From Pagrus major (Eukaryota; Chordata; Actinopteri; Spariformes; Sparidae): a DNA stretch of 64,000 bases. The translations under genes and the position numbers were made by a program. Position 1 is the stretch's first letter. Every line of letters begins with the position of its first letter. Below the pieces are notes generated by a model. It was not told where the DNA came from. It worked only from the letters and a program-made list of their open reading frames with translations, and did not search any database. Shown in pieces: positions 25,019 to 37,700 of this stretch. The DNA lies in contig NC_133227.1 of the NCBI RefSeq assembly GCF_040436345.1, positions 25,046,671-25,110,670 of the forward strand. Reading direction: 5' to 3'.

Positions 25019-25121
25019 ATAAAGTCACAGAAAATGTAAATATGTTAAACATGAGCTATTATGAGTAGGAAATGTTTTTAGTTACAACATTTGAAAAAGC
25101 ATTATGCTTCTAATTGTGTGG

Positions 25122-28100
25122 TCAGGCAAAGCTCCATCTGGCCCAGAGCGACAGCAGAGTACCGGCATACAAGACCAGAACAAACAGGTAGAAGCGGAAC
25201 AAGAAGATGTCGAGCTTAGAGCAGAGGGCCAGCCATTCGTCCTGAGCTGAAGACTCTGTGTCATCCTGGGATAAAGCCAGGCGGAGGAAGGCCAGCTCCT
25301 GGAGAAGCCACTCCAGCCCGGAGGGAGCCTCCTGGATCTCATTCAGGGACAGCAGATCCTCCTCCAGTGAAGGCTCCAGTTCATAATCTGTGAGAAGAAC
25401 AAAGGTTTAAAATGTGAACAATTTATAGATTTATGCTGTTTCTCTGAATAAATGTGATGATGATTAATATTCCTGACACCAGTATTGTGATTCTTTCAAA
25501 AAGGCTCCATTTCCTCCAGACACTTTGGTACAGACTGTTTCATCCCAGCAGGCATAAAACAGCTCTTCCCCCTCTTTAATCATTAATAGAAAACTTTCAC
25601 TGGGAATTTTTCAGAGATGAAACAAAATTGAATAGCCAGCTGCTCCTCAGACTTTGAAGCTCTATCTTAAGGGTTTCTTGTAAGTGCTTTTGTTAAAACA
25701 AAGGTTCCCACAAGCTGATGGATAAGAGGAGTTTTTACGATCGTCTTAGCCTTTAAGATGATTTCATAAAGTGAAACACAGGACTGTGGTTGCACAGCTT
25801 CATGTGATCAAACAATTCAAGACTTTGGATGCGTTAAGCAGCTCTAAGGGTCAATGGGTGTGTTAATTAATCAATCTCCATTCATCAGAAGTTATTTCTA
25901 GTTGGAAAAGGGGAAGTCGAAGCAAGAAAAACAACAGAACATTCACAGCATCTGAAACTTTCTTGCACAGACAAAAAGTGTCTTGGCTTCCTTTAAATCC
26001 AAGTGCCTGTTCGTGGCAAATGGAAGCATAAAGCAAGAAACACACTGTGGTATTGACTGTCAGCGGGACTTTTGGAAAATCTATCTTTAAGTTGGGAGCT
26101 TACCTCCAGATGGGTTGATGCAGTCGAGGGTTTTGATGGAGGTTAAAGCGCTCTCAGTGAAGTCGTGACCAGCTGAGCCATACTTGTCCAGCAGGCAGGC
26201 AGATATTGACATTTGCTTGACCTCTTTCTCACTGTGGCAGAGCAGCTTCACCACCAGTATAGACTTGATCAGGCTGAGCATCAGCATGGCCATGCACACC
26301 GCGAAGAACACACCTTGAATGGAGATGGAAAAAAAGGAAAAGCTTTACCTCTGTGAAGATGTTTTCGCACACGGTGGAGGATTCAGGATTCCTGAATGTT
26401 TCTTTCGTGTATTTGTTAATAAAATAATGTGATGATTTTGACAGATTACAATTAATTAGAACAACTATTTAAATCATGACAATGTGACATTTTTGGAGTC
26501 TGTACCAAACAATTATGTGCTCTTACATCTGGAGAGCAAGATTCGTAGGCCAGGTCATCTCTGCAGAGCTACAATACATCATTATAAAGCTATTTTGTCA
26601 CACATTTCACCTGTATCATATAATTTTGGCTTCATATGATTTGGATATTGCACTTGGTGATTTTACAATTTAGTTTATACTTCAATTAATTGTGCAGCCT
26701 TTCTTAAAAATAATTTAAAAAAAATTTAAAAAGATGGATAAAATATACACATAAAAACACTGGCAGTCATTCCATGGGAAGTTTTTTGCTTTAAAAACAT
26801 TAGCAAAAAAGCTTGTGTGACATAAAATGTAAAAACTTAAAGCTTTATAATCTAATTAAGGTGTATTAATTTAAATTAAAATGGAAAAAAGGGCACAACT
26901 GAGGCTAAAACAAAGTAAAATTGGTAGATAGTTACATTTAGGGCAGTTACAAACAACTACTGACACTATCTAAACAACGAATTACAAATATCCCACCTAT
27001 GAGTGGAGTGCTGAGTGCAGAGGAGGGCAGTTCATCTGTCATGTTGACTCTGAAGACGGTGTAGCCCAGCAGTATGCTGATCTTAAAGCCAATACGTGTA
27101 CCGCTGTTCAAGGGCAGGTAGAAGCTGATCACATCTACCAGCATGAGGAAGATGCTGGGGATGAGGAGACCCACCACGTACAGCAGGGGGCGCCGGCGGA
27201 TCAACACCTGAATGAAAGATGAGGACAGAGGTCTGAAATCTGATGGAAATAATGTCATTTATCTATTCATTCACACGTTCTGACACACATCTCCTATAGT
27301 AGTGTCTGACCATGAAGATAGTTTTCTTTTACTTTGACCTGTTGCTGTAGGAAAAGCACGCGGGTAAATTATCGATAGTACATCAAATACATCTTTTTAA
27401 ATTTTTGTTTTGAATTAATGTTTTTTCTTTGCCCAGATAGGATTACATAAAATTATACAATAATTTATTAGAAAAAAAGTAAAGAAAGAAAAAGTACACA
27501 AATAATTTGTGTTGACGAAACAAGTTTTTCTTCTACGTCCCTAAAATGTTAATTATCTTGTGAGTTGTGACTTCTTGGATTTGTGTTGTGACCCCTTGCC
27601 TGGAAAGTATTTGTTGAACCATAGCATTTTTATGTTCCACTGTGTTGTAGCTGTCGTTTCATAACCTTTGCTTACATCAGATTCCCCTTAGATTTTGTTA
27701 AAATCAATATTTTGTCAGAACTGGAAATGAACAAAGGCATTTTCCATCAGAAGCTCTTTTCATATGACATAGTTTTACCTTTAGCAACAAAACTGCTACG
27801 GCGTAACAATATCCCAGTGAGCCATGAAATGCTCCATTACCAAAGTGCCTTCGCTCTTTGAGCTGAATAAATAGCAGCCCTCCCTGCTCTCCACCTGCAA
27901 TGGGCTATGGGGCCATTTTCCTCGCCACTAACAAGAAGTCCATTGATCAGGCAGCCACTGAGACAGTCTCATTATGGTTGCTCACCCTCCCCTGTCTATC
28001 AGCCTCCCTCTCTATCTGTCTCTTTACTTGCCAGAAACAGCCTCGGTCTCATCATTTGGCATTAGCTCACTAGCCCGATCCATGAAGGTCGCGGCCAATT

Positions 28101-31100
28101 GCTTTACACTTTACAATTCCACCGCACAGCGGGGAGGGGGGGACTAACCCACAGAGGGCTACAGTTTAAAGCTCGCCATCGATAAGCAATCACAGCCATC
28201 ACAGTGCAGTCACTGGCTCACTTGTTACAGAGCTGTTACACATCCACAGTATTACCCCATTAGACACTATTATATAATAATTACTTGCAGTGTAAGTATC
28301 TGTCTTTTTCTTCTTTACCTTAAAATTCATATTTAAATCATTCGCTTTGTGATAAATGTGATAAATGTATAAGATTGAGACAATAAGGCACATACATTGA
28401 ACTGGATGTGGGCATATTCGATGTTGTCTTGGTGGATTTGCCAGTAGCGGGAGGGAATGGACAACAGTTCCCATTCTCCGTCATTCATGAACTCCCTCTT
28501 ATCATTAGCAATGGCCTCTGCGCTCCTCCACAGAGCCAGGTCTATTTCCTTCACTGCAGAGGGAGAGATAATGAGGGGTAAAAAGAGACGGTGGGTGGAA
28601 AAACAATAAAGAAAAGCAGTAAAAGTCTGCTGCCACTTTGAATAATGTTCATCACTTTTGCTTCACAGTAAGAGGCATTTTGGGGGATTCATGGATTTCA
28701 TCCAGCTATTCCATTTTTTTTAACACTGTCCAAAGACATGCAAACAAGCTGAAGTGAAAATTGTATTTCATTCTTCTTGCAGGTGTGTCTGTCAGACAGC
28801 AACCACCACGGCTGAGAGGTAAGCTAGTGATGAAGTATGTGTGGCAAGATAATTTCAACTCATGGTTCACTTACTAGCTTTTTCTGAGCTATCAACCACA
28901 TCTTACAGTCTATGAGTGGAAGGAGTTAGCTCAGTTAACAGGTAACAGGTGGTCATATGTGGAGGGAGATTGTAACTTTTGTCAACTATTATAATAATTG
29001 AATATTAACATATAAGTAAGTTGTCAATTAATTATGTGCTGCTTACCTTTGACGTATTTGCTAGTAATTTCTTTTGGTTTGGACTCTGTTTGGGAAATTA
29101 TTTGAAAACCTTGGGCTTTTTTTTGTTTATAGACAAAATGATTAGTCAGTTAATCAGGCAAGTAATTGGCAGATTAATCGATAATGTTAATTGTGGCCCT
29201 AATTGTAACCCCTGTCTCTGTTCAAAGATGGTCTCTGGTGTCAGACATGAATGGCCTCCTTATTTACTCCAGCAGTCCGCTGAGTCCTCGTAAATGACTT
29301 TTGACCCCTTCCCAGTCAATGCTGACTAAATTTGGTCTAACTATTGTTTACTGCAATCGAATAGTCCAAAGTCTTTTGTCTTATTCCTAATACCTTCCTT
29401 TGATCTCGATGGAATGAGGTCAAGGAAAGATGTGACTGAGAATGAGAAAGGACTTAGGAGAATCCGACTGCTTGTAAACTAGGGTTGCAAGGAATTGTGG
29501 GACAGCGTAGTCTCTTTTTCATCTATAGAGAAGATAAGAAATAGTTAAAGTTACTTAAATAGTTAAGTATTGAAAGGAAGAACTTTTCCCTAGTATTTAG
29601 AGAATTCAACAAGCTGTTATCATGGTACAACTTATTGATTGTAAAACTGAGCAAACTCCATTAGCTGATGGAGAAACTTGAAAGCTATTAAGATGACCTT
29701 GCTTTAAGAGTGTTAAAGTTTGGTACTGCAGGTGTAAAAACTCCTGTCCTGTAAATATAAAGGTGTTTAACCTGAATTCAGTGAGCCTACAGACCAGCAC
29801 ATCACAGGCCATGAACACACCTGAGTGAAGCCAGCTGCGGAAAGTAAGGCTGCAGTTCTGCTTGTCAAATGGAAAGGCGTACATCTCCAGGCTGCAGGCC
29901 ACCACCACCTGCACGGGCCGGTAGTGCTTCACACAGCCAGAGGAGTTGACGTACACGTAGGGGATCGGTGGGGACTTCCCTTCATCCACACTGTGAACAC
30001 GTGAAGGACAGCAGGAGGAAAGGTGAGACATGGACAACGGGGCAGAATATGAGATCGGTCAGGCTCACATGTATACCAGAATGACCTCCTTGAATAACTG
30101 AAGTGGCCTTTTGGTGGTCAAAGTGTTAGGAATATTCATGTTTACAGCAAGTGGTCTCTGTGGAATTCAAATTTAGTGTTCAGTTATCACCTCGGGGCAG
30201 TTGCAACACCAATCACAAAAACGGAGGGTAGACAACGTTACATAACAATACTGCTGAATATCTTTCAATGCCTTCCCTGGTGTTTTTGATTTTTCAAAAT
30301 ATTTTACAGGCAGCCCTTGGGCTTTAATTTAACAGCTGGTAGAGAATTGATTCATAGATTCATAAGATTGCTCTAGCCAGCAGGCCGGTTATGTATAACC
30401 AGCCAGTTAGCATCCATGGTTATCCAGTCTTATCTCAGCCGCCCATTTTTGCATTTACCGTTGTTTGTTGCTGACCAAATTGTTTTGGCTGACAGTTAAG
30501 TTAAGGTTGGTGTTTTTGTATCGGGAACAGTTCTACTTAAGGCTACTTTTATGTACAAATCTTATATATTGGGAATATACACATACAGTAAAAATGTCAA
30601 AAATCATCAACACTGTTTTAAACCCTGGTGGTACTAATGGACAGTGTAGATTAAAAAGTTTTGAAGTAATTTCTTACAATTCGGTAACGATAACATCAGG
30701 TATCCAGATGGCGTCAGATGACAGTGAGATCTCATTGATACCGTCAAACTCTTCCGGGTCCCAAACCAGGAATTCATCTGTCCAGATCTGAAAACAGAGG
30801 AGGAAGGTTTTGGCAAAATAGTATAATTTATGTATTTAAATGGAAAAGTAAACATGTTTTGTTTTTTTGTAAATTGACTTTACTGCTGTGTATTCAAAGT
30901 TTATTCAAATCCATTCACATACCCTGTCAAATGAGAGGTATGATAAATACACAAGACTTGCAGCATTTGTGAAGAAACAATACCCATTGTATTGCATAAG
31001 GTGTTAAAAGCTGACAGTGTGAATATGAGAAATGTTAAAGGTTGATAGTTGGAGGGGAAAATGCTTGTCAGACCACCTACCTGTCTGTACCAAATACTTG

Positions 31101-32302
31101 TAGTTATGCTCTGGGTTTTTCCATCCTGTGGAAAGGAGAATGTCTTTATGAGAAGTTTGTTTTTATTAAGTGTCTAATGAACTTCCCTTGATGAGCTCAT
31201 TGTGGTACAGGGCAATTTTCAGCAGAGCATACTAACAAAACTATTATATATAAATATCCATATGCAAAAACATGATAAAAACTGGAATCTGTAACTGCAC
31301 TTTAGCAGCAGGGTGATCATAGCACAGAGTTGTAAGAGTTTACATACCACATCAAGGACAGACTGTAGTATGAGGTCTATGTAGACCTTGGTGAGACTGG
31401 TCCAGTTGTGAACAGGTCGAACTCCACAGTCGTACTTCCTGAGGAGGGTCCTGGTCAGCTGGTTCAGAGCTGATCTCTTTGGCTTCTCTGGCACACATTC
31501 AGCTAGATGAGCTAAAAGGCAAAGGCATTTTGAGAAAAACAAGAATTGAACCAGCGACCTTCTGATTAATGGACGATCAATTACAGGTAGCCTACTACTA
31601 GTAGCTGGGAATCAAACCAGCGACCTCCTGATTTCTTGACACTGTACCTCCTGTGCTAGAGCCACATCTACTACTGCTACTACTAGTAGCCAGGGGAGCC
31701 TTCTGATAACTGAGAAACAGCCATATCTACTATGGTTACTAGCCGAGAATTGAACCAGTGACCCTTTGATTACTTGATGAACCACTCTACCTATTGAGCC
31801 ACAGCCGTAACTACTACTGCTACTCCTGCTACTACTTATAGTAGTACCACAGCCCATTCTATCACAGAGTATTCACATTATGCCTGTGGTGCTTTATAAA
31901 TGACCTGTGACCACAATAACTCTACTTTTTCTTTAGTACAGTATTCGTATTCATTATTACAAATGCTTTTGTCATGAAATATGACTACAGTTTGAAAAAA
32001 GACTACTGAAACTGAATCTGTAAGAGAGTGGTCGTTGATATAATGTAAATAAAACAAGTAAAGCAATAAGTCATAGAACTGTCACTCCAAAGTCCAAATA
32101 AATATTGTTTAAAATATCTGAAAACTCAACAGTACCTCAATTTTAATGGGAAAATGATCAAAGCAGAAATTGTTGGAACAAACTCCTGCAGTCAAATCAC
32201 AAAAAAAAATACTTCATACTACTAAGTAAATACAATTGTCCTGTGATCTTGTTAGCCAAGCATCTTACCTGAGAATAACAGCATCAGCCAAATGAGAGAC
32301 AT
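25122..32302 (-). CDS. htr3b: 5-hydroxytryptamine receptor 3B subunit (serotonin-gated cation channel)
   Basis: Nine coding exons on the minus strand: 32269-32302, 31348-31511, 31081-31125, 30678-30787, 29821-29990, 28396-28553, 26997-27207, 26104-26313, 25122-25387. All are GT-AG and the joined frame is open, giving 455 aa (human about 441). Internal exon sizes match htr3a (164, 45, 110, 170, 211), showing a tandem duplication. 3B hallmarks are VYVNSSG, NDxEWELLS and GYTVFRVNM in M2. Visible features: a short hydrophobic leader, NWT at N47, Cys-loop C150-C164, loop-B Trp171, RRRPLLY before M1, M2 with Thr264 at -1' instead of Glu, and M4 near 429-449. The intracellular helix has D409, S413 and D417 where 3A has basic residues. 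In mammals 3B joins 3A in heteropentamers and raises conductance; that role is inferred here. Intron 1 holds tRNA-like repeats. Confidence 0.92.
27820..28200. other. GC-richer block in htr3b intron 6
   Basis: About 380 bp that is markedly less AT-rich than its surroundings, with a pyrimidine-rich middle and a G run ('cggggaggggggga'). There is no open frame with splice sites. It may be a regulatory or conserved non-coding block, which conservation data would decide. Confidence 0.25.
31541..31806 (-). repeat. Tandem tRNA-like (SINE-type) repeats in htr3b intron 1
   Basis: On the minus strand, unit one (31806-31741) reads TGGCTCAATAGGTAGAG (A-box-like) and GGTTCAATTCTCGGCTAG (B-box-like), spaced as in a tRNA gene. 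Unit two (31668-31606) repeats GTGGCTCTAGCACAGGAGG and GGTTTGATTCCCAGCTA. A third partial unit has GGTTCAATTCTTG (31554-31541). The spacers are rich in TAGTAG. The units are too diverged to be working tRNAs; a tRNA-derived SINE amplified locally is the best reading. Confidence 0.6.
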
Positions 32303-33587
32303 CAAGCCAAAAATCAACCTTTCAGATCTCAGGTATTATCCAGGTGTCACATCAAATCGTCTGCGCTGTTAAGACAAAAATATCCACAGTTTCATCACAT
32401 AAGTTCAAGAGAAGCTGTATTCGGCGTAGAGGCAGAACAACGAATAGGGTAATGCAGACATTTTGGTTGCGCTGCCATTGATTTTCCACTCCCCGGGTAA
32501 GGTGATACATATAATAATGAATCACACTGGAGAGGAAACTCCCTCAAGGTTTGTTTAGTGCTGGTGTGTTGCATCATGACAAAGGGGCATGAACATTAAG
32601 GTATTTGTTTATGTGAAGGTGTTTTTAGCCAATGAACTCATTCTTACTTCTCTGTCCTTATTATAAAGTATCTCATACGCTTTAGGTGCATCTTTCACTA
32701 TTTTTTAAAGAAGTATTTGTTTTCAACATTACTAGAGTCAACGGCAACCATCAGTCATCATACTGTAGTCTATTTTTTAGCATTAGATGCTGCTGTAAGC
32801 GGATTGCAACCCTGTAAAACAATATGGCAGAATAGTTTTTCAGTGTATTTTTTTAATCACATCACATTTTTCTGATTTAAAAGCCTAAATTAAATTATGG
32901 TTTAGACTTTTGTATTGTCTTTATTTCAACACAGATTTTTTCAAAATCAGTCATTTTCCCTTCAGTATCTGTATTTAAATCCAGGTTGCAACGCAAGAAA
33001 AATATAGACTAAAGCCTGTTAATAATTCAAGAGTTACATATAAAATGGAAAAAAACAATTGACATTATTTGTTAGAGGTTAAAGCTGATTGTCAAACTCT
33101 TTTGACTTTAAAATACTTTTTGTATTTGTATTTTGTATTCATTATTACAAGTGCATTTGTCAGAGAGTGTTTATAAAGAAACAAATCAATTACTGTCAGT
33201 GTTGCATATTAAAGTTTTTAATTGTATATTATAAAAATAATTTCATTAAATTTTAGGAAACAGGAAATAATAGGAGCTGAAACGACCTTACAGTACAGAG
33301 ACACGCTGTGAAATCACACTGGTCCTTGCTGAAACACTTTAAATCTGCCACAGAAACCGGAAGTGTTTGATTACATTAAGGACTGGCCTGTCACGTTGAG
33401 GGGAGCGCGCGCGTTCATGTCAGCGACCGCTCTAGTGCACGCGCCTGAGCCTTGACAGGTGAGCGCGCGCAGCTGGGCCGTTCGCTCTCGGCGCTTGACA
33501 GATGGAGGTGGCTTGACTCGGAGTCAGGGCAGAAAGCATTTGTGGGAAAACTTGAAGAAACTCGGGTCTTTTTTTTTCTTGTCTGCG
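32303..33587. promoter_or_regulatory. Shared upstream region of htr3b and usp28
   Basis: htr3b (minus) and usp28 (plus) start 1.29 kb apart, head-to-head. The usp28 side (about 33385-33580) is CpG-rich, with 'gagcgcgcgcgttc' and 'gagcgcgcgcagctgg', fitting a housekeeping TATA-less promoter. The htr3b side is AT-rich, as for a tissue-restricted gene. The middle, 32.6-33.3 kb, shows nothing recognisable. Confidence 0.55.
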
Positions 33588-34699
33588 ATGAGAGGTGAAC
33601 AGACCGACAATGGAGATAACTCAACGAACTCGGTGAGCGCAAAGGATGACGGAACCGGTATTAACGTAACAAGTGACATGTTTGCAGCGGAATGCGTGAA
33701 GAACTAACGTTGACACTAACCCCTCTGTTTGTGTGATGCCAAAGCCCGTACTAAAAATCCTGAATTTTAAAGTTACCCGGTGTTGTTGTGTGTAAACAGA
33801 TAGTAGAATCAAAAAATGAAAAACATGATTAACATTTTTAGGAAAATATTTTAAATTCGGCACATGTAAAACACACCAAACTGCTTTCATTTCAATAAAA
33901 TCCATCCTTCCTATTTCGATTTCTAGCTGTGACTTATTTGGCAAATGATAAGTCGCAGCAAGTTGGCTAATATTAGTTATAGTAGCTTAGATTTTTTTTT
34001 ATGAGCCATTTATTTATTTATTTATCTCTAAGTGACTGGTAGGCTATATTTGGATTAAAAAAGAGGTAATTTATCCAGTAAACATGACGAGAAATGTGTA
34101 TAAATCTGATATGATCAGTTTTTAGTCCAATAGGACACTTGAAGTATTCTTATAAATAGCCTACAGATGGGCGTACAAGCTATAAAAAGATGTGATTTAT
34201 TTTTTTACTTCTGGCTGGTAAAAAGTTAACCACGTTTCTCGAGTTTCAGAGTGTATCGTTGACACTTAATCATTATTTGGCTCTGTTGCCATTCAAGCAG
34301 AGTAGGCTAGTGCTTCATCAATAGGCCTTCCTATTTAACTATTCCAGCAGACAGTGCATTGAGCCAAGCTTCTCATCTTCTTCTCTACTAAATGTAAGGG
34401 TTAACATAGGCCTATGGAGAACATGTGTGTAGAAATGTCAGAAAAATCATACCGTTTGCTTCTGTTTTTCATATAGTATTGACACAGGAGGTGTGTGTGT
34501 GAGTGTGAGAGAGAGAGAGAGAGAGAGAGACACCCACTGCCTTTGTCGCTCAGGTCTGGTGGCATGGTGAGTGGAATGATAAACAGAAGCCTGTGCTATC
34601 CATGTCAGCGGCCTAAAATAGAGGCTAAGCAAGAGGGTCTCAGATAGCCCCTGGACTCCATATAAGTCTGGTCAGCCTGCTCATGGCTTCGTGTGTGTG

Positions 34700-34742
<43 letters not shown>

Positions 34743-37700
34743 TACCCTGACATTTCCACCTGCTGTTGGGGTCGCAGGCTTAATATAGTGCTTCTCACTC
34801 AGCAGACCTATGTTAGTTCCTTCCTCATGTCTCCGTCTATGAGGTCAAAACATATGACGGCCTCTGGGTGTGTGTTTACCAGTTCGACTGTGGGTAAAGG
34901 GGTGTTGGCATGTTTGGTGAGGTGGCACAGAATTGGTTGTGACTTATGGTTTCAAGTTTAATTTAAAGGAGGTTTATTCAACATGTCACCTCCCAGCCAA
35001 GGATACATGTCTCAAACACAAGGTGACATTTCATATAAAAATCCCCTTCATGAAATTTGCATGATCATTAAGCTGTGTTAAAGGAATAGTTCAACAATTT
35101 GAAAATACACTTATTTGTCAGTACAGTAAATATGAAGCTACCACGAGCAGGCAGTTAGCTTAGCTTTACAGAAAGACCAGAAACGGAGAGAAAAAGCTAG
35201 CCTGGCTATATCCAACAATAACAGCATCTCTAAAGCTCACAAATAACATGTTTATATCTTGTTTGTTTAACCATTCCATACCTAAACAGAAGTGTAAAGG
35301 TTATTGCCTATTTCTTGGCCAAGACAAGTAATTTCCACAAGTCTCTACTGGTTTCTTTGCAATTGGTCCTTATATATGCTGTACAGATGTGACAGTGGTA
35401 AAAATGTCAAACTTTTCCTTGCATTAATGCTGTTAATTGATCATTAATAAATGGTAGATGTATAGTAAATTCAACTTTAGTTAACAGTTATTTCACTGTG
35501 AACGACCAATAAAATGCTTTGCAAACTATTTGTTAAACAATTGTGTATTGTAAAGTTACAGCTGATGTTTATAATACTTTAGTAGTTCATCTTTTAACAT
35601 TTGGATGGCCATCATAAAGTTGCAACTCATGTTTATAAACCATAACAATAGCTTAATGAATGGTTTATGAAGCATTTCATTGTTTGTGAACAGTGAAATG
35701 ACTAATAACTAAAGCTTAATTAACTATACAATTACCATTTCTTAATGACGGTTATTATAAAGTGATACCAGCCACTGAATTTGGCTTTGTTCTTGTTCCT
35801 GACCCTGCCAACATGTGGTCCTCATATAGGCATGACAGGCTGGCATGCGGACATTTGTCCTTCATCTCCATATATACCCCATGTGTGTCTGCTCATCTGA
35901 GTCACAGGCTAAGAATGAGGCCAACATGGGCTTTTATCCTCAGGTGCCATGCGGGCCCCAGTTGGTTACTTAAAACAGTACATGGGCCAAGGTGGGAGTC
36001 TTTATAATGATTATACCTGTTAAACCCATACTGTACACTTTGGATTGTTCTCTTGTGGCCTGTTTTGTCCATTTGATCAGTCCAAATTGGAGTCAAATGC
36101 CAGCCCATCACTAACCCAAACTATGTAAATGTGTCAAAGGACATTTTGGCTGGAGCAGTGCATGAAGGATCTCTCAAGTTTAACTATTGTTTTCCCTCAG
36201 CAGAGCGAAATGCTGATCAACCAGCTAAGGGAGATCACTGGCATCCAGGACCCACAGATTCTCTACAGAGCCTTGAATGTAAGACCTCAGACTCTATTAT
36301 CAGCTTTGTGATAAAAGATGGTGGATGATGTCTCCCTTGTAGTATGTCGTAATTTTTTCCGCAACATAAGCCAATGAATGACCTTCATCCACATTCACCA
36401 GAGGATGGTGTCAGAGATAAACGGTCTTTGGTGACCTATATTATTGTATTTGTCACGTTATGAGCATTAATTTGATAAGAGATGACAATTACAGAATGTC
36501 TGTACTGAATATGTAAATCCATCACAAGACCCATGCTGCTAGTTGGATAAAAACATAGCCTTCACTGTTCTGCTGTGTTCTTGAAGTGTAATTAATGTTA
36601 AAGGAAAACTCTTTGATGACATTAAAAGCACCCCACAGGGTGCCATATTTCCAACCCGGCACACTGCTTATGTTTTAAAACACAACTGCAGACGGAAAAC
36701 TCCCTAGGAGCTTGAGTTAATAGGAACCTCATGAAAGAGATAATAGACAAACGATTCAATAAACAGTCTGGCTGACTGTGGTGCAGACATCATCCAACCT
36801 GTTGCAGCAGGGGCTGGCAGAGACACAGCAGGAGCTCATGGGTATGGGAGGGGAACATGCTCCCAGAGTTCCATACGAAATTAAAAAATGTTTTTGTACA
36901 GCTGGTTTAAAACCCAGCAGGGGAATTTGTCTGTGTCCCCTTAATTATTCAGTTGTATTCAACTTTGCATTATTGTCATTTGTATGTATTTGACATTTGT
37001 TTATTTCTTGTGGTGTGATTTCTGCAAACACTAATATACCTGTATATACAAAATATCTGCCCTTCTCTTCAAGGCCAGTCAGGGTGACATTGGACATGCC
37101 GTTGGACTGCTGACAACCCAACCTGCAGAGGTTCAGGATCCTGGAGAACCACAGGAGTCAGGAACCTCTGGAGAGACCTGGGAGGGCCAGAAAGGTACAC
37201 TGGGGACAAAACAAACATTCACAAAAATTCTAACAACAATCATCTTGTTTGAAGCCTTATAGCATACTGAAGCTTTTACCTTTCAAAGCAGCAGGATCTG
37301 GCATTCAGTATAGTATAGAAGAATTTATTTTTATGAGGGGTTATGCATGTTTGTTGATAAAATTGAACATGAAACTGTTTCTGTTGCTTTAGTACTTCCT
37401 AAAGATGAACTGCAGACTGCCATAGAACTCAGCCTGCAGGAGTCCCACAATGCCCAGGAAGAGGAGAGGGAATTTAACAGGTACAAGAAACGTGCTGTTT
37501 ATATAATCCCTCTTTTTTACAGGTGACTGAGATATAGGTTTATAATTATCTGCTGAATTGCTGAAGAACTTGTTTGTTCTTCCTCTTTGGTTCACACACT
37601 GCCTAGATTATAACCAAGATTATTAGCAAGATTGTTACACAGCAAAGTCTACAGCTCACAGCTCATCCTGAATGAAAACACACAAAACAACAGCTGCCAG

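Larger units (their letters stand above)
21001..25121. other. Region between htr3a and htr3b, with transposon copies
   Basis: No coding exon is seen. It holds the 5' flank of htr3a, a Tc1-like element (21605-22070), a partial MITE copy (22107-22345) and inverted copies of repeat family 4 (24047-25018). An AATAAA on the minus strand at 22674-22679 could end a long htr3b 3' untranslated region, which is speculative. The 22.4-24.0 kb part is unassigned. Confidence 0.5.

Noticed and set aside
25082..25342. Minus-strand frame over the last htr3b exon (MRSRRLPP...)
   Set aside because: Wrong frame. The joined frame from the acceptor at 25387 gives the intracellular helix and M4.
31541..31806. Working tRNA genes in htr3b intron 1
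   Set aside because: The acceptor stems do not pair, the A and B boxes are diverged and the units repeat in tandem; SINE-type remnants fit better.
36778..36850. Possible extra usp28 exon starting after 'gtggtgcag' with CAG-rich sequence
   Set aside because: Exon 2 joins directly and in frame to the exon at 37074, giving the expected UBA-like sequence. The segment has no match to the family and no good donor in frame.
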